A DNA stretch of 64,000 bases. Origin: Neofusicoccum parvum. Taxonomy: Eukaryota; Ascomycota; Dothideomycetes; Botryosphaeriales; Botryosphaeriaceae. The notes beneath the pieces were generated by a model. It saw only the letters and a list, made by a program, of their open reading frames with translations, was not told the origin of the DNA and made no database searches. Where the stretch lies: NCBI GenBank assembly GCA_020912385.1, contig CP087215.1, forward strand, positions 124,001 through 188,000, written 5' to 3'. Below are positions 1 to 11,500 of the stretch, piece by piece (positions within the stretch are counted from its first letter, which is position 1; each line of letters starts with the position of its first letter). The translations under genes and the position numbers were made by a program.

Positions 1-1
1 C

Positions 2-3000
2 ATTAACGACCGGCATCTTCGCCTTATTCCTCAGGAGATTCTCGAACCTGATCTTCCTAAAGGAAATACCAGGAACTTCGTGCACTGGATGGACCGAGAA
101 AAGAACGAAATCGAGTTCCGTCCTTTGTCTTCGCCATGGGACACTCCAAGACAAGCCATGAAGCTCACCTTCTCCGACCACGGAAGTTCTTACATGGAGG
201 TCGGAGAGAGAAGACTCGTGGATCACAAAAGCCAACTGGGAGACGCCATTCTGGGCATTCTCCAAGCTCTTGAGGATCCCCGTGAGATCGTGATTATGGC
301 AGACCCCAACGGAGTCGAAGCCGAAGTGCCGAGATTCCGGCTGAGTTTCACCATCAACCGTGACGGTCTCCTGGAATCGAAGCAACTCGACGCCACCATT
401 GATCCAGATCAGAATATCGGATGCCTGATCGGACTACGAAATAAGCTTGTTCTGCGAAGGTCATCTGTCCACCCGAGCGTTCCGCAGAGGAGCGTGATTG
501 TACCATATGGATCCGTCGCCATATCGAGGTCTGGTGATCACAGTCGGGTTCAGATAAACTGTAGTCGTGCGCAGAGATTGCACTTCATGCACTATCAACT
601 GGACGGGAAGCTTTCGCGTCTGCGGGGCTACTCAAGTACCGCCGACAAGCTGTTTCTTGCCTATCTGCACGCGGTCACAAGTTTCGTCCTGCCTGATCCT
701 TTGACAGCCCATACTGGTACGCAGGAAGCACTGCAAATCTTACGCGAGCAGTCCCTCAGGACTTCAACTCCCTTCGAGGAGGATGCGATGTCGATGCTCG
801 AGAATATCGCAGCCTTGACTCCCCGTCGGGAGTTCTACCCTGAACATTTGCGCAAGATGCAGACGGTCAAATGGAACCCGAATCTCTGTCAGCTTGCCCA
901 GCACGAGGACTTCCAAACCCTGACCGACGACATCCTTCAGCATTCGTTGCAGCTAGAGATGCTGCATGAAAATCTCAGTCCAACCCCGCTCCCAGAGGGC
1001 CGAGGCGATGTGCATCTCCTACGCAGGGCATCGAATCGCAACAGGGGCATCCGGAATACAGACTTAGGTACACGAAGAAGATGGGACCAAGTCTACATTG
1101 CGAGAGATACCGAGTTCAACAGCTCTAGAGCTCTCCGAGTGCACAAAATTGCCTCGCTGGTTCGATCCTGGCCGCATGGTACCAACATGATTATGGACCT
1201 TCCCTCGCGAGTCCGGAAATGGATACATATCGAGGGATATCATCAGGGTTTCGAACCGTCCGGGTTGACATGCAGCGACCTTCTGAAATTTCCTGTCGAA
1301 CAGAAGTGGGGTGCCTTGTATGACTTCTGCCGTAAAGCTGACCGGAAAGTCGATCAGTTCAAACTCACGGGTGTGTTCGCCATGATCGTTTTCGGGCAGG
1401 AGAATGCCGTAGCGATTGTTCTGACCCTTCTGGGGATCGCCTTCTCCGGCGCTTTTGCGGACACAGAACCCTTAAACAGTCTGTATGATCTCACAGCGGG
1501 AGAAAGACCGAATCGCAACGTCGTTGAAGCCGCGGTGGCCAATCACATATCGGAACCTCAAAGACGCAAAGGCGAGCAGCACAAGTTGTGGCAGGCGCGG
1601 CTCGCGGAATTTCGCGCCGAAAAGAAGCTGCAGGCGGAGTTGACCGCCAGGAATGTCATCAGTCAATGGCCCTGCAATGCTCCTGATGTGGTTCAGCAAG
1701 GGCATCTGGCTGTCCGATCGGGAGTGGTGAGTGATTGCAAGAGGCTTTTCACGACTTGGAACAACAACAGACAGTTCATGTTGCATATCGACGAGGTGCA
1801 GTCCAAATTGCGGACGATTCATTCCGTCACGATGGACATTCCAAGAGAAGCGCTTCCGGTCAACCCACGTCCGTCTACTGAAACGACATCAGTTGCGTTA
1901 GCACCAAAGCTGATTGACCTCCTTCACGAACGCACCCCTCCAAAATTACCGAAGGCCACGACACCCTTCCAGAAATGGCGGCCGCGCCGTTCTGCAAAAC
2001 ATTTACCGGGTCTGGGAGAGCTAGAGGGGATGCTCGACCACATGGAGATGGTCGGCGATGTCACCCGTCGGAACTATGCACAAGATCTTCGAGCAAGCCT
2101 CACCTCCCTCAGAGCGGCTGAGCTCCCCAAATCTTGCGATGCAATATCAGTGGACCAGGACGAACTCCTCCGTCAACACAGAATACTACGGGACCGCATG
2201 GCCTCCGCTCTGCACTCGATATCGCTCTCATTGGCTCCGAAAAGCTCGGCAGATCTGGTTCTGAGCACTGCAGATCTGTGGCCCCGCATCAACGCAGTTT
2301 CTATGCTTCAATGTCTTTCCACGCATTGGCGACACTTGATGCCAAATAGCTGGAGACAATTTCTCATCTCATTCGGCGAGCTACTCTCGTCGTTTCAGCG
2401 GCTTGAAAGACTTTTGAATCTCCATCACAAGGTCGATATCGTAGGCTTCTACAAGGAAGCCGAGGAGCCAGGCCACCTGTCATGGAGAAGTGAGGATTAC
2501 CCGGACTGGCTTCTGATCGAGATTGAAAACAATCTGACCATTCGCAATATCCAAGCTGAGGTGGCACAAAAGATGATTCAGCCGGATTGTGGGAGAAACG
2601 AGGTTTTGCAGCTCAATATGGGTGAAGGAAAATCTACCGTCATCGTGCCAATGGTCTTGGCCGCTCTGTCGGACGGAGCGCAGCTGGCACGGCTCGTTGT
2701 CCTTAAACCACTGCTCAAACAGACGCAAAATTTGCTGGCGCAACGATTGGGCGGGCTGGTGGACCGTCGAACATTCCACCTGCCATTCACCAGAAAGAAT
2801 CGTCTCGACTCTGATCAGATATCCCAGCTACGCGAGCACTTGGATCAGTGTTTGCGCGACCAGGCTGCGGTTATCATGCTTCCCGAGCACATGATGTCAT
2901 TTCGTCTCATGGGACGTGAGAGGCTCGAGACCGAGCCGCAGCTCGGATGGAAGATGATTTGTCTGGAAAAGTGGTTGGGTGCAACATGTCGCGACGTGCT

Positions 3001-5797
3001 GGATGAGAGCGATGCTCTTCTCGACCCGCGATTTCAGCTGGTCTATTCCGTTGGAAGCCAGACGATGATGGACGGGCAGCCCGACAGATGGATTCTTACC
3101 CAGAGAGTCCTCGCGCTCTTTGCAGAACAGGCGCAGCGCCTGCAAGCAGAAGGGGTCGAAAGCATCGAAGTGGACTTTCGAGGCCGCTGTTATCCTTTCG
3201 TCACGCTGCTTGAGGACGACGCTGGCCCTACACTTTTGGACAAGCTCGTGGAGCAGATTTCTTGTGGGAACCTCCTCGGTGTATCTTTGTCACACTGCAC
3301 AGCAACAGTGCGCGAAGCTGTTAAGGAGTTCATCCGGAATCGCTCGGCATCTGAGCATGTATTCATCATTATCGGCGAAGAATTTGGCCACACGCAGGAC
3401 TGGAAGAAACTACTGCTTCTTCGTGGCCTGATTGCCAACAACATCTTACTTTTCGCTTTCCAGCAGAAGCGCTGGCTCGTGAACTACGGCCTTGATGTTT
3501 CACGCTGCTTGATGGCGGTTCCGTATCGAGCAAAGGGCATCCCATCCATCAGCGCTGAGTTCGGGCATCCGGATGTTGCCGTCGTACTGACATGTCTGAG
3601 TTACTACTACTCTGGTCTATCACCGACGCAGCTTCGCCAGACGTTTGAGAATCTCTCTCGCGAGTCTGATGCGGGCAGCGAATACCAGCTTTGGATCCGG
3701 GACTGCCCAGAGATGCCTGTTCGCAGTCTCCACGGCGTGAATCTGGATGATGATCAACTGTGGGAGCAGAGCATATACCCCTGTCTCCGGTTCTCTAAAG
3801 CCGCCACCGACTACTTTATGAACTCGGTCGTGTTCCCGCACGAGGGGAAGGAATTTCCGGCCAAGCTGTCCACGTCGGCGTGGGACCTTCCATCCGATGC
3901 ACTCCCGACCACAGGCTTCAGCGGAACAAATGACAATAAGTTCCTTTTGCCGCTATCTATCCAACAGAACGATCTTCCCCAGCTGCATCGCACGAACGCA
4001 ATGGTGGCCAGTGCGCTCCTGCAGACCGAGAACAGGGCCTACGTAGAGGCCAAAGACAACAACGGTAAACGCATGGAGACAAAAAGCTTATTGAAGCTGA
4101 TTTGTGCGCAAAGGCCATCCATTCAAGTTCTGATTGATGTCGGCGCTCAGGTTCTGGAGGCAAGTAACCACGATGTCGCGAAAGAATGGTTGGAACTATC
4201 CCCCCAGGCTACTTCTGCGGCCTTTTACGATGCGTCCGATGAGCTGCTCGTCCTAGATCGTGAAGGGTTCCTCGAACGCTTTTCAAACTCTTCTTGTCAA
4301 CGAAACATGGACCACTGCCTGGTGTATCTGGATGAGGTACACACGAGAGGGGTAGACATCAATATGCCAACTCATGCGCGTGCGGCTCTTACGCTAGGAC
4401 CGCGGACAACGAAAGACCGTTTGGTCCAGGGTATGCTCACATTCAATACCAGATTGCAGCCATGAATTGCTAATGATATGGCAGCTTGCATGAGGATGCG
4501 AAAACTGGGCTGTCACCAATCTCTGATGTTCTTTGCTCCTCCCAAAGTCCATCAGGAGATCCTCGCCTTGTCACCCAATCAACAACATACCTGTCTGGAC
4601 TCGGCAGATGTGCTTCGCTGGTGTTTGGAGCAGACTTGCCGTGGCACGGACTCCATCAAACCGCTTTGGATCATGCAGGGATTGGAACACTGCCGCCGAC
4701 GGCGTCTATGCACTCAGCGCTTAGAGGGACAGGACGAGCCGGATGACGTACCCAAGCAGGATGACATCGCCGAGTTTTGCTCTCTCATTCAAGAGCCCGA
4801 GGGTCGTCCGTTGCAAGAAATGTATGGAGCAGAATCCAAGACCACCGCTTTCCGGTCCTGCATCACCGACAAGGAAGCACGGAAAGATCCTACTGTTGGG
4901 CTTCTCTTGAAAGAATGGGAATCTTACAAAGAGGGTATCGGCAGGGATTGGGCACTACAGGAGGAACAAGAGAGAGAAATTGCGCACGAGATTGAGCAGG
5001 AGCGAGAGATACAAAGACCGCCGCCAGCGAAAGCACAACGACACCACCTCGACCCTCTGATCAGGCACTTCGTTCAAACCGGAAAAGTTAAAGTATCCTC
5101 CACGAAATTATTTCGACGAGCATTTGAGTCTCTCAAATCTACATCTGCTTTCCAGTATCTACACGCAGGGCTGGTCGCCGGGACTTTGTACGCGACGGAA
5201 GACTTCGTCCGCACCGTGGAGCATACACCAGGATCGACTTACAACGATTTCGTACGCCCCGTTAAATGGGTCATGAGCAGCAAACAGGGTCCTCACTTGC
5301 TTGTAATCATCAGCCCATACGAGGCCAACGTGCTCCTACCTGAGATCCGGAACTCGTCGGCGATCAGGCTCCACGTCTACGCGGCGAAGACGTCGAGGGC
5401 CATGCATCCTTTTCACGAGCTTGACTTCTACACAGAAGCAAGCCCCACCGAGGCAGGCTTTGCAGATCCGCTGCTACTTTGCCAGCTTTCCCTGTTTTCT
5501 GGGAATCTCTTCTTCGAGGAGTTCTCGGTATACAGGATGATCTCTGACTTCTTAGCCATCCTACCGTATGCGCAGACGGAAGACCAGGGCGCTCAAGTTG
5601 GCAGCGATGGGTTTATAAACGAGCAGGCACGGAAACGCCTCAACTGGCCTATCCACTCCCCTTTCACTAAAAGCCCAATAGTCTTCTTCAACTGTTTGGT
5701 GGGGATGAGGAGACAGGGCCACGTGTATTCACAAACACATCTCGGTCATCTACTTAGCGGTCAGCTGCTGACCGAGGAGACGTTTCAGAGGCTGTGA
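2..5797 (+). CDS. DUF3638/DUF3645 giant ATPase-like protein, 3' part
   Basis: The frame is open to the left edge, so the true start lies outside the window. Two exons are visible, 2-4430 and 4485-5797. The 54-nt intron (4431-4484) starts GTATGC, has a TGCTAATG branch site and ends CAG. Joining restores the block DRLVQ-A-CMRMRKLG. The visible 1913 residues contain a Walker A-like motif (MGEGKST, about residue 872), an acidic LDESDALL motif and a YRAKGIPS...AEFGHPDVA block typical of DUF3645, followed by LDEVHTRGVD and LVQACMRMRKLG. Family members are about 3000 residues long with an N-terminal DUF6606-like region, here cut off. The biochemical role is unknown; the motifs suggest a helicase/SecA-like P-loop fold. 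A pair of charged residues runs (EEQEREIAHEIEQEREIQ) marks a helical linker in exon 2. Family assignment is firm, function is not. Confidence 0.9.
4431..4484 (+). other. intron of DUF3638 gene
   Basis: GT donor (gtatgctc), gctaatg branch site and AG acceptor. The exons join in phase 1 and restore the conserved helicase-like block. Confidence 0.9.
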
Positions 5798-6992
5798 TCT
5801 GTAGCTAAGCTCATATATAGACGCGGGGTCTAGCCCCTGGACCACGAGTACATTTTTTTTCCAGATCGGCCACCAACCGTGCCATCAAGGTCCGGCGTCC
5901 TCACAGCCCTCCTTCAAAGATCCTGATATTAGCGGCGCTTTTGTTTTGTTCATGGATACATATTGCAGATTCAAATAACTTTTGTGCCTTGTGGGAATGA
6001 TTTTGCAGAGGTGTGGATAACCTACAAATCTTCTCCTGTTTTTTCTCATTCCACTTTCCAGTAGCAAGATCAGTATATTTGCGCGGGCAAAATCAGATCG
6101 ATCGGTGTGGAACACACTAAAGACCACGGCGGCCGCTGAAACGTTGCTTCTCTGGAAACTTCTCATCTGAATATCCATGGTGATCTCCAAAAAATCCTGC
6201 AAATGAACTGTGGCTAGTTTTCCATTGGCCCATCCTATCTTTCTCGTGAATTCGTATTCAGTGCCACATATTCATAACAGAAAATTTGAGTAGTACGAGG
6301 GCGATGTTACATGTTCACAACAATTCGTGATGATGGCTTAAGTTTGATCTACTAATGCATTACCTGAATGGTTGTTCCATCCTTGCAACGCCGGCTGCAC
6401 AAGTGACCCGAGATTAGTGGGACAAGTGAAAAGGTCGACTTTCAGATGATCGGAATTCGTGGAGCCAAGCAAGGAATTCGCTTCCCAGTATTGTCGATCA
6501 ACCCCCATAACATAGAAATCATCAGCATAGTCGGCGACGATCTAACAAATCTAGCTATGGTTGCTGGGAAAATTAGACCGTTGTGCTCTTCTCATACGGC
6601 GACCCTTTCTCACCAAGAGTCCATATAAAACAAATACTCGCAAGATATGCTAGAAAGAAGGATACTCACTTCGTCACTACTATGTCAGACATTCTTCGGG
6701 AATTGCAGATACTGTGCATCCCTGTTTCAAAGGTTCACAATCATTGATTAAAAGAAGTACTACACAGCATCTCCCTTGCGCAGGCAATAGTGTCATACTT
6801 ACGTTAGTCGTGATATGCAAAGCAGAGGCTTTAGTCCCGAGCATTTAAAGTCGAGGCATGCCGTGCCGCGAAGGATCAATTGCGAAATCACCTCTTCGAC
6901 ACCAAGCATTTCAGAAAAAGCAGTGCATCTCACAAGTGAGCAAAGCTACCGCAGGACGCAACCGAGTAGTCTAACAGTTGTGATCAGAGACA
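5798..6992. other. intergenic, no gene recognised
   Basis: AT-richer sequence with only short unsupported frames on either strand. It contains the 3' flank of the DUF3638 gene and the promoter side of the small secreted gene at 6993, with a weak TATA-like tttaaag near 6843-6850. No repeat or RNA gene was seen. Confidence 0.5.
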
Positions 6993-7244
6993 ATGAAACC
7001 ATCACGCAGTCTTTTCATCGGATTCATCTTCGGAATCCAGAGCCTCGTCAATGCGGGACCCGCATCGTACGGAGTGTGCCAGGCCGGATGTGCGGGAGTT
7101 GTTGCAGCGTGCTATGCAGCTGCGGGATTTACCTGGGGGGCGACTCTGGGGGCGTCTGCGCCCGCTTCCATAGTGGCCTGCAACGCCGCTTTCGGTTCTT
7201 GTCAGGCGGCCTGCGCAGCTATTCTGCTTGCGCCAATACCTTGA
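6993..7244 (+). CDS. small secreted Zys3-like cysteine-rich protein
   Basis: A single-exon frame of 83 codons. Residues 1-21 form a signal peptide (charged MKPSRS start, hydrophobic LFIGFIFGI core, cut near VNA/GPA). The mature part, about 62 residues, is Ala/Gly-rich with six cysteines in a mirror-symmetric spacing: CX3CX6C, a linker with ATLGASAPASI, then CX6CX3C. This matches a family of short secreted proteins in fungi that resemble the zygote-specific Zys3 protein of Chlamydomonas (recognised by the GPAxYGxCQxxC...ACNAAFGxCQAAC pattern). The layout suggests two amphipathic helices tied by disulfides. Function is unknown; expression during mating or host contact would be a guess. The start has an A at -3 and fits the signal peptide. 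Confidence 0.75.
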   Translation: MKPSRSLFIGFIFGIQSLVNAGPASYGVCQAGCAGVVAACYAAAGFTWGATLGASAPASIVACNAAFGSCQAACAAILLAPIP

Positions 7245-8855
7245 GAGAACAGCGTTTCATCTAGTGTAGCAATGAATGATGTTTGCGTCTCTCACGCACG
7301 ACCGACAGATCTTATCTTTACTAAGCCTCGTGCGCATTTTAGGATCGGTACCAGCGCCTCGCACCCAAGCAATCTGCCCGTTCGAGCGTGTTATGGTCAC
7401 TTGCGCTTCCTTTAATCCCTGTTTCAATTTTGCCTTTGAATAGAAAAGGAAAGGGAAGGATAAATGTGGATAAGTCAAAAATTGACAATCCTCGAGGTCA
7501 TGTCAGGACCCTAAGAATGTCAGAAAGTCACTGTGCAGCGAAGAGGTACTAGGGGGCTGTGCCCATGAGATGAAGTTACGAATGCAGCAGCCTGCTACTC
7601 TACACGTGTGCGACCATGTGCAAAAGGGAAGAGATAATGATAGAAAATTGGGCATCGATCGTCTCCCTGGCATTCCAAGCATGTGGGACTTGTCTCACAA
7701 CCTACTCTGCTGAATACTGGCAAGCGTTGACCATGTGAACGAGGAATGCCACGATCAGATGGCTCACGCCAGAACTTTCCCAGCAATAACCAAACCTCCG
7801 CTCCGAGCCCCAGGAGGGAAGCAGGGGCCGCTGTCAATCGTGCAGAATAACTCGACAGAGGTTGTAGTCCCCCAAACGACGGCCTAGCTTCAAATTCCGA
7901 CATATCTTGCCCAGGAGCGAGGGTCGCATGCAAGCCTTACTGATAGTCCAAGTTCCTCAAAGATTGGCTGGAGGCAGGGAGGCTGCGATGCCGAGCCGCC
8001 CAGGCGCTAGAAGCACACATCGACGCTCTCATAGCCTACGTACATGACTTGCTGCAACCAGCCTGACATAAAATCGATTGGCTGGGAAGGGCGGGTGGCT
8101 CGCCCCACCTCAACACTTGGGCTACGAGCGAGATGACGAGTTCCATTCCGCCAGTTCTCGCTGTAACCACGGTATCACCTCGGATACGGCCATACGGCCA
8201 GCATACTGTTCGATCTCTCCCCGTACCTATCAGACCATGACTGTTTTACTGGTCTTTTCAAACTGTCCGGAGTAGTGGTAGCGCCCATGAGCGGCCAGCC
8301 CGAGGCGATAGGCGCCGTAGATCATAACACAGAAAGTCCACCCTGAAGCCTCTAGCAGACAACACCGGATTTTGATCTGGCTGAATCTCCCGAGTTTTCA
8401 TGTGTCTGACCAGGAGAGACAGGCTGAGGTGATCATATCATGCCGTCAGCCGTGCTGGAAGGTATCACACTTCCTGATGCCGAAGAATTTCAAGCGCTTC
8501 TGCTGTGCCGGTTGCTCTTATTCATTCAAATGTTTCAGAGCCAGTAGTAGAGTTGTTCATTTTCTTGCACAATATGTTTGGCCTGCCCTGGATTATGCAT
8601 TGAACACTGGTCCTCAATGTTGAGTTCTCTGTGCCAGTAGGCGCCGGAGTCAATGAAGAGACGATTTTCGCCACTGAGCGAGCCGTGCAAGCATGGAAGG
8701 AAGTGTAGGAACTCACTACGCTTAGCATAAATGCGGGAGACAAAACGTTGAGCCAAGCAAGGCCTCTCCAAGTCGAACCCACAATCGCAGATTGACCCTC
8801 TTCAGCTGGCGTAGATGGTGACCAAACGGCCCATCCATCTCACCACGGCCCAATC
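7245..8855. other. intergenic, no gene recognised
   Basis: About 1.6 kb with short frames on both strands (for example 7595-7933 minus), none with a recognisable domain, plausible introns or signal peptide. Confidence 0.45.
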
Positions 8856-9509
8856 ATGACATCCGAGCAGCGCATCGTCACCCTCACGATAACGAACCAC
8901 GACAGCACCCACACCGAAACCCTCACTCTCGCCCGCTCTCCAGCCACCATCTCTCAGCCGAACCGCCCGCCCAACCACGCCTCAACGCGTGCGAACTCCA
9001 ACGGCAACGACGCAGCCACCATCGGCCTCGTGGTGGGGCTCTGCATCGCCGTGCTCGTCCTGATCGTCTGGTGCGCTGCCCGACCGCGCCGTCCAGGTCC
9101 ACCGGGCGAGGCTGGCCGTCCTGGGCGTGATGGGGCCGTGGGGCCTGCGGGGCCGCGGGGCCCTCCGGGAGCGCAGGGGTTGCAGGGCGCGCAGGGTTGT
9201 GCGGGGCGAGATGGAAGGGATGGCAGAGATGGACGCGATGGACGTGATGGGGTGCGTGGTCCTTGTGGCGAGCGGGGGGCTCGGGGTGACCAGGGACTTC
9301 GAGGTGAACAGGGAGTTCGAGGTGAACAGGGAGTTCGAGGTGAGCAGGGACTTCGAGGTGAACAAGGCATTCGTGGAGAACAAGGCATTCGTGGAGAGCA
9401 AGGTACTCGTGGCGAGCAAGGTCCTCGTGGTGAGCAAGTTTCTCGTGGAGAACAGGACCAGAGGGGTGAAGACGGTCCCCGAGGTCATCGGGCGGAACGG
9501 CGAAGTTAA
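8856..9509 (+). CDS. single-pass membrane protein with collagen-like tail
   Basis: 217 codons. Residues 1-50 are Thr/Ser/Asn-rich and polar. A strong transmembrane segment follows at about 52-73 (IGLVVGLCIAVLVLIVWCAA) and then the basic ARPRRPG. From about residue 76 to the end the chain is collagen-like Gly-X-Y, first GPPGEAGRPG type, then GRD repeats, then 11 copies of G-E-Q-G-x-R type encoded by an 18-bp minisatellite. There is no signal peptide. By the positive-inside rule the arginines after the membrane segment place the collagen tail in the cytosol, unusual for a collagen helix; a reversed topology cannot be excluded. The repeat also leaves long frames open on the opposite strand, which are treated as shadows. 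Confidence 0.7.
   Translation: MTSEQRIVTLTITNHDSTHTETLTLARSPATISQPNRPPNHASTRANSNGNDAATIGLVVGLCIAVLVLIVWCAARPRRPGPPGEAGRPGRDGAVGPAGPRGPPGAQGLQGAQGCAGRDGRDGRDGRDGRDGVRGPCGERGARGDQGLRGEQGVRGEQGVRGEQGLRGEQGIRGEQGIRGEQGTRGEQGPRGEQVSRGEQDQRGEDGPRGHRAERRS
9285..9482 (+). repeat. 18-bp minisatellite encoding GEQGxR units
   Basis: Eleven head-to-tail 18-bp units in the collagen frame, each reading G-[ED]-[QD]-x-x-R. Units differ mainly at the fifth codon (L, V, I, T, P), and the last three are more divergent. Length variation between strains is expected. Confidence 0.85.
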
Positions 9510-10797
9510 CGATGAAAACGGTTTGGATGGGTTGGATCGCAAATCAATGGTACATGTACTAAGCAAGATACTTCTACTTTACGCATTTCTGTTTCGACGG
9601 TTGCATGTACTCAAAATCTTGGCTGTGGGCTTGACATTTCCGTGGTTGAAAGAGGATGATACTTGCGATGGATCGAGTTGCACATATGAACCACTGAACT
9701 CGGTGCACAAACGAACAGAACCAGTTCAGATTATGCGCCTCATCATACGCGGTCATGCATCTCACAGTTACTATCCATCAAAGTGTGCAAGGGGTCCGGA
9801 GGTCATCTATCCGTGCCGTTGCAGTGGAACAAGCCGTAGTATCTCATAGTTACAGACAAATGCTTGAGTGGCCTTCGTCAAATGCAGAATTATCCCTGTG
9901 TTATTTTACATGACTTGGTTCTTTTTTCATTCTCTATTAAGTACGTTCTCGTAACCTTCGTTTGGATTTTGGACATTATCATTTTTAATACTAACCGTGG
10001 CTCTGTAAAGCCTTTGATCCTAGAAATAAGTCAAGTCATCTCAAGCAAAACAAAAAACATTACTCGATGGCGGGTAATATGACCTAATATATCACCTATG
10101 CATGTGCGTAGGTCTGTTCTAGCCGAGCAATGCTTGTCCAGGAAGGTGCGCCAGAAATTGACTTGTATTTCCACGCAGTATCTCCGGTAGTGATGGCTGG
10201 TGATACTGAACTAACCCATATGCCAGAATTTTAGACTAAACACGAACATATCGTAGACCCGTCGCTGTGAAGTGGAGTTGGTTGCGAGCGGTAGTATCCT
10301 TTCACGGCTAGTCGAGGCGGGCGAGGAATGTAGAGAGAACACATCACTGATAAGCTGAAAGCGGGGAAAACTTAGTGGCTGACAGCTACTCCATGGGTAC
10401 ATCAGATTCTATCAACAGGTTGAAGGGGAGTCAGCTGAGACATGGCTAGATACGGTGTAGGAAAGTAAGAATGGTATCATAGACGCAGCTTAAGCTTTCA
10501 CTACGACACAGGCAGCGTTGTTGAGCCACGGTTGATCGGACTTACCTTCACGTGCCCGTCGAAACAGACCATGCGTGTCTGAATGATCAATTGACACCAG
10601 TATTCCCGCATCGCAAACGGAGTGCTCTAGTGCAGAAGCAAACAATTACAATGACCATGGATGTAATGTACGATAGACAAATATATAAGCCTTGATTGCG
10701 GGCGGTACCTCGACTGAGCAACAAGCTACTTTCCCGATCATTATTTTGAATTCTTCGCACCACGACGTATACACCTCCGAACGCTACTTTAACAAAA
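9510..10797. other. intergenic, no gene recognised
   Basis: AT-rich stretch without supported coding frames. Its right end carries the TATA box and leader of the RNase III-like gene. Confidence 0.5.
10681..10689 (+). promoter_or_regulatory. TATA box of RNase III-like gene
   Basis: atatataag lies about 110 nt upstream of the ATG at 10798, with a C/A-rich leader and a good start context (aacaaaaatg). Confidence 0.5.
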
Positions 10798-11287
10798 ATG
10801 CAGACTGTCGAGAAAGTTATCGGCTATGAGTTCAATAACACTGAACTCAGAGAAGAAGCCCTCCTTGCAGCTGGAACGAGTGTCTCGGACCCCGCCGTCG
10901 ACGGAGACCCGAGGGGCAACAAACGCCTCGCATTAGTTGGGGATGCTGTACTCCAACTAATTATCCTTGAGAAATGGTATGGCCAGGGTACGGATACAGG
11001 TAGGCGACCACTTACTCTCATCATGGAGACTCTACTAATGATTGCAAGTGGTCGGATCCGAGATTCTCAAAGAATCGGTTTCCAACGCTGCGCTCCAGGT
11101 ACGAGCTTCCAAGGCCCACCTGCAGAACCTAATCCGCCTGAATCCATCTCAACGTGGAGAGGCTCCTCGGGAGACGCTTGCGTCAACGGTGGAGGCCCTA
11201 GTTGGGGCTGTGTGGTTTGATTGTAACGGTGACATGGATGTTGTTCGTGGCGTAATGGGAAAGTTGGGATTGTTCAACCATAACTAG
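10798..11287 (+). CDS. single-domain RNase III-like protein
   Basis: Two exons, 10798-10999 and 11049-11287, separated by a 49-nt intron (GTAGGC...CTACTAATG...AAG). They give 146 residues, the size of the RNase III catalytic domain alone, with no dsRNA-binding domain. The signature NKRLALVGDAVL (about residues 41-52) and the second motif STVEALVGAVWFD align with the bacterial NERLEFLGD and DTVEALIG motifs. Of the four metal-binding acids of E. coli RNase III, the Asp of GD and the last Glu are kept, but the first Glu is Lys and the Asp before TVEA is Ser. Fungi have a family of such short proteins with NKRLALVGD, usually with DTVEA, so the Ser change is specific to this copy. It is probably RNA-binding or weakly catalytic; that is inference. 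Confidence 0.8.
11000..11048 (+). other. intron of RNase III-like gene
   Basis: gtaggc donor, ctactaatg branch site and aag acceptor, phase 1. Confidence 0.8.
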
Positions 11288-11500
11288 CATTTCCATAGAA
11301 TTACAGGGAACCCTCTAGCAGGATCGAGCCGGTACTACCAACTGATGCTACTGTTTTGTGTGTAGAACGGATCAGCATACAAATCTTCCGGTCCAAGCCT
11401 GGTCACTTTCGCAGCGGGTGGAGAGGACAGCATGCTCTGTGCAATATACGAACAACCAAAATATGAGCAAACAAAAGTACTAATAGTGCTTAAATAGAAA

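Noticed and set aside
8954..9566. Long open frames antisense to and out of frame with the collagen gene
   Set aside because: They arise because the 18-bp Gly-X-Y repeat lacks stops in several frames; their composition (PCSPR repeats, FTSNSLFTS) mirrors the repeat.
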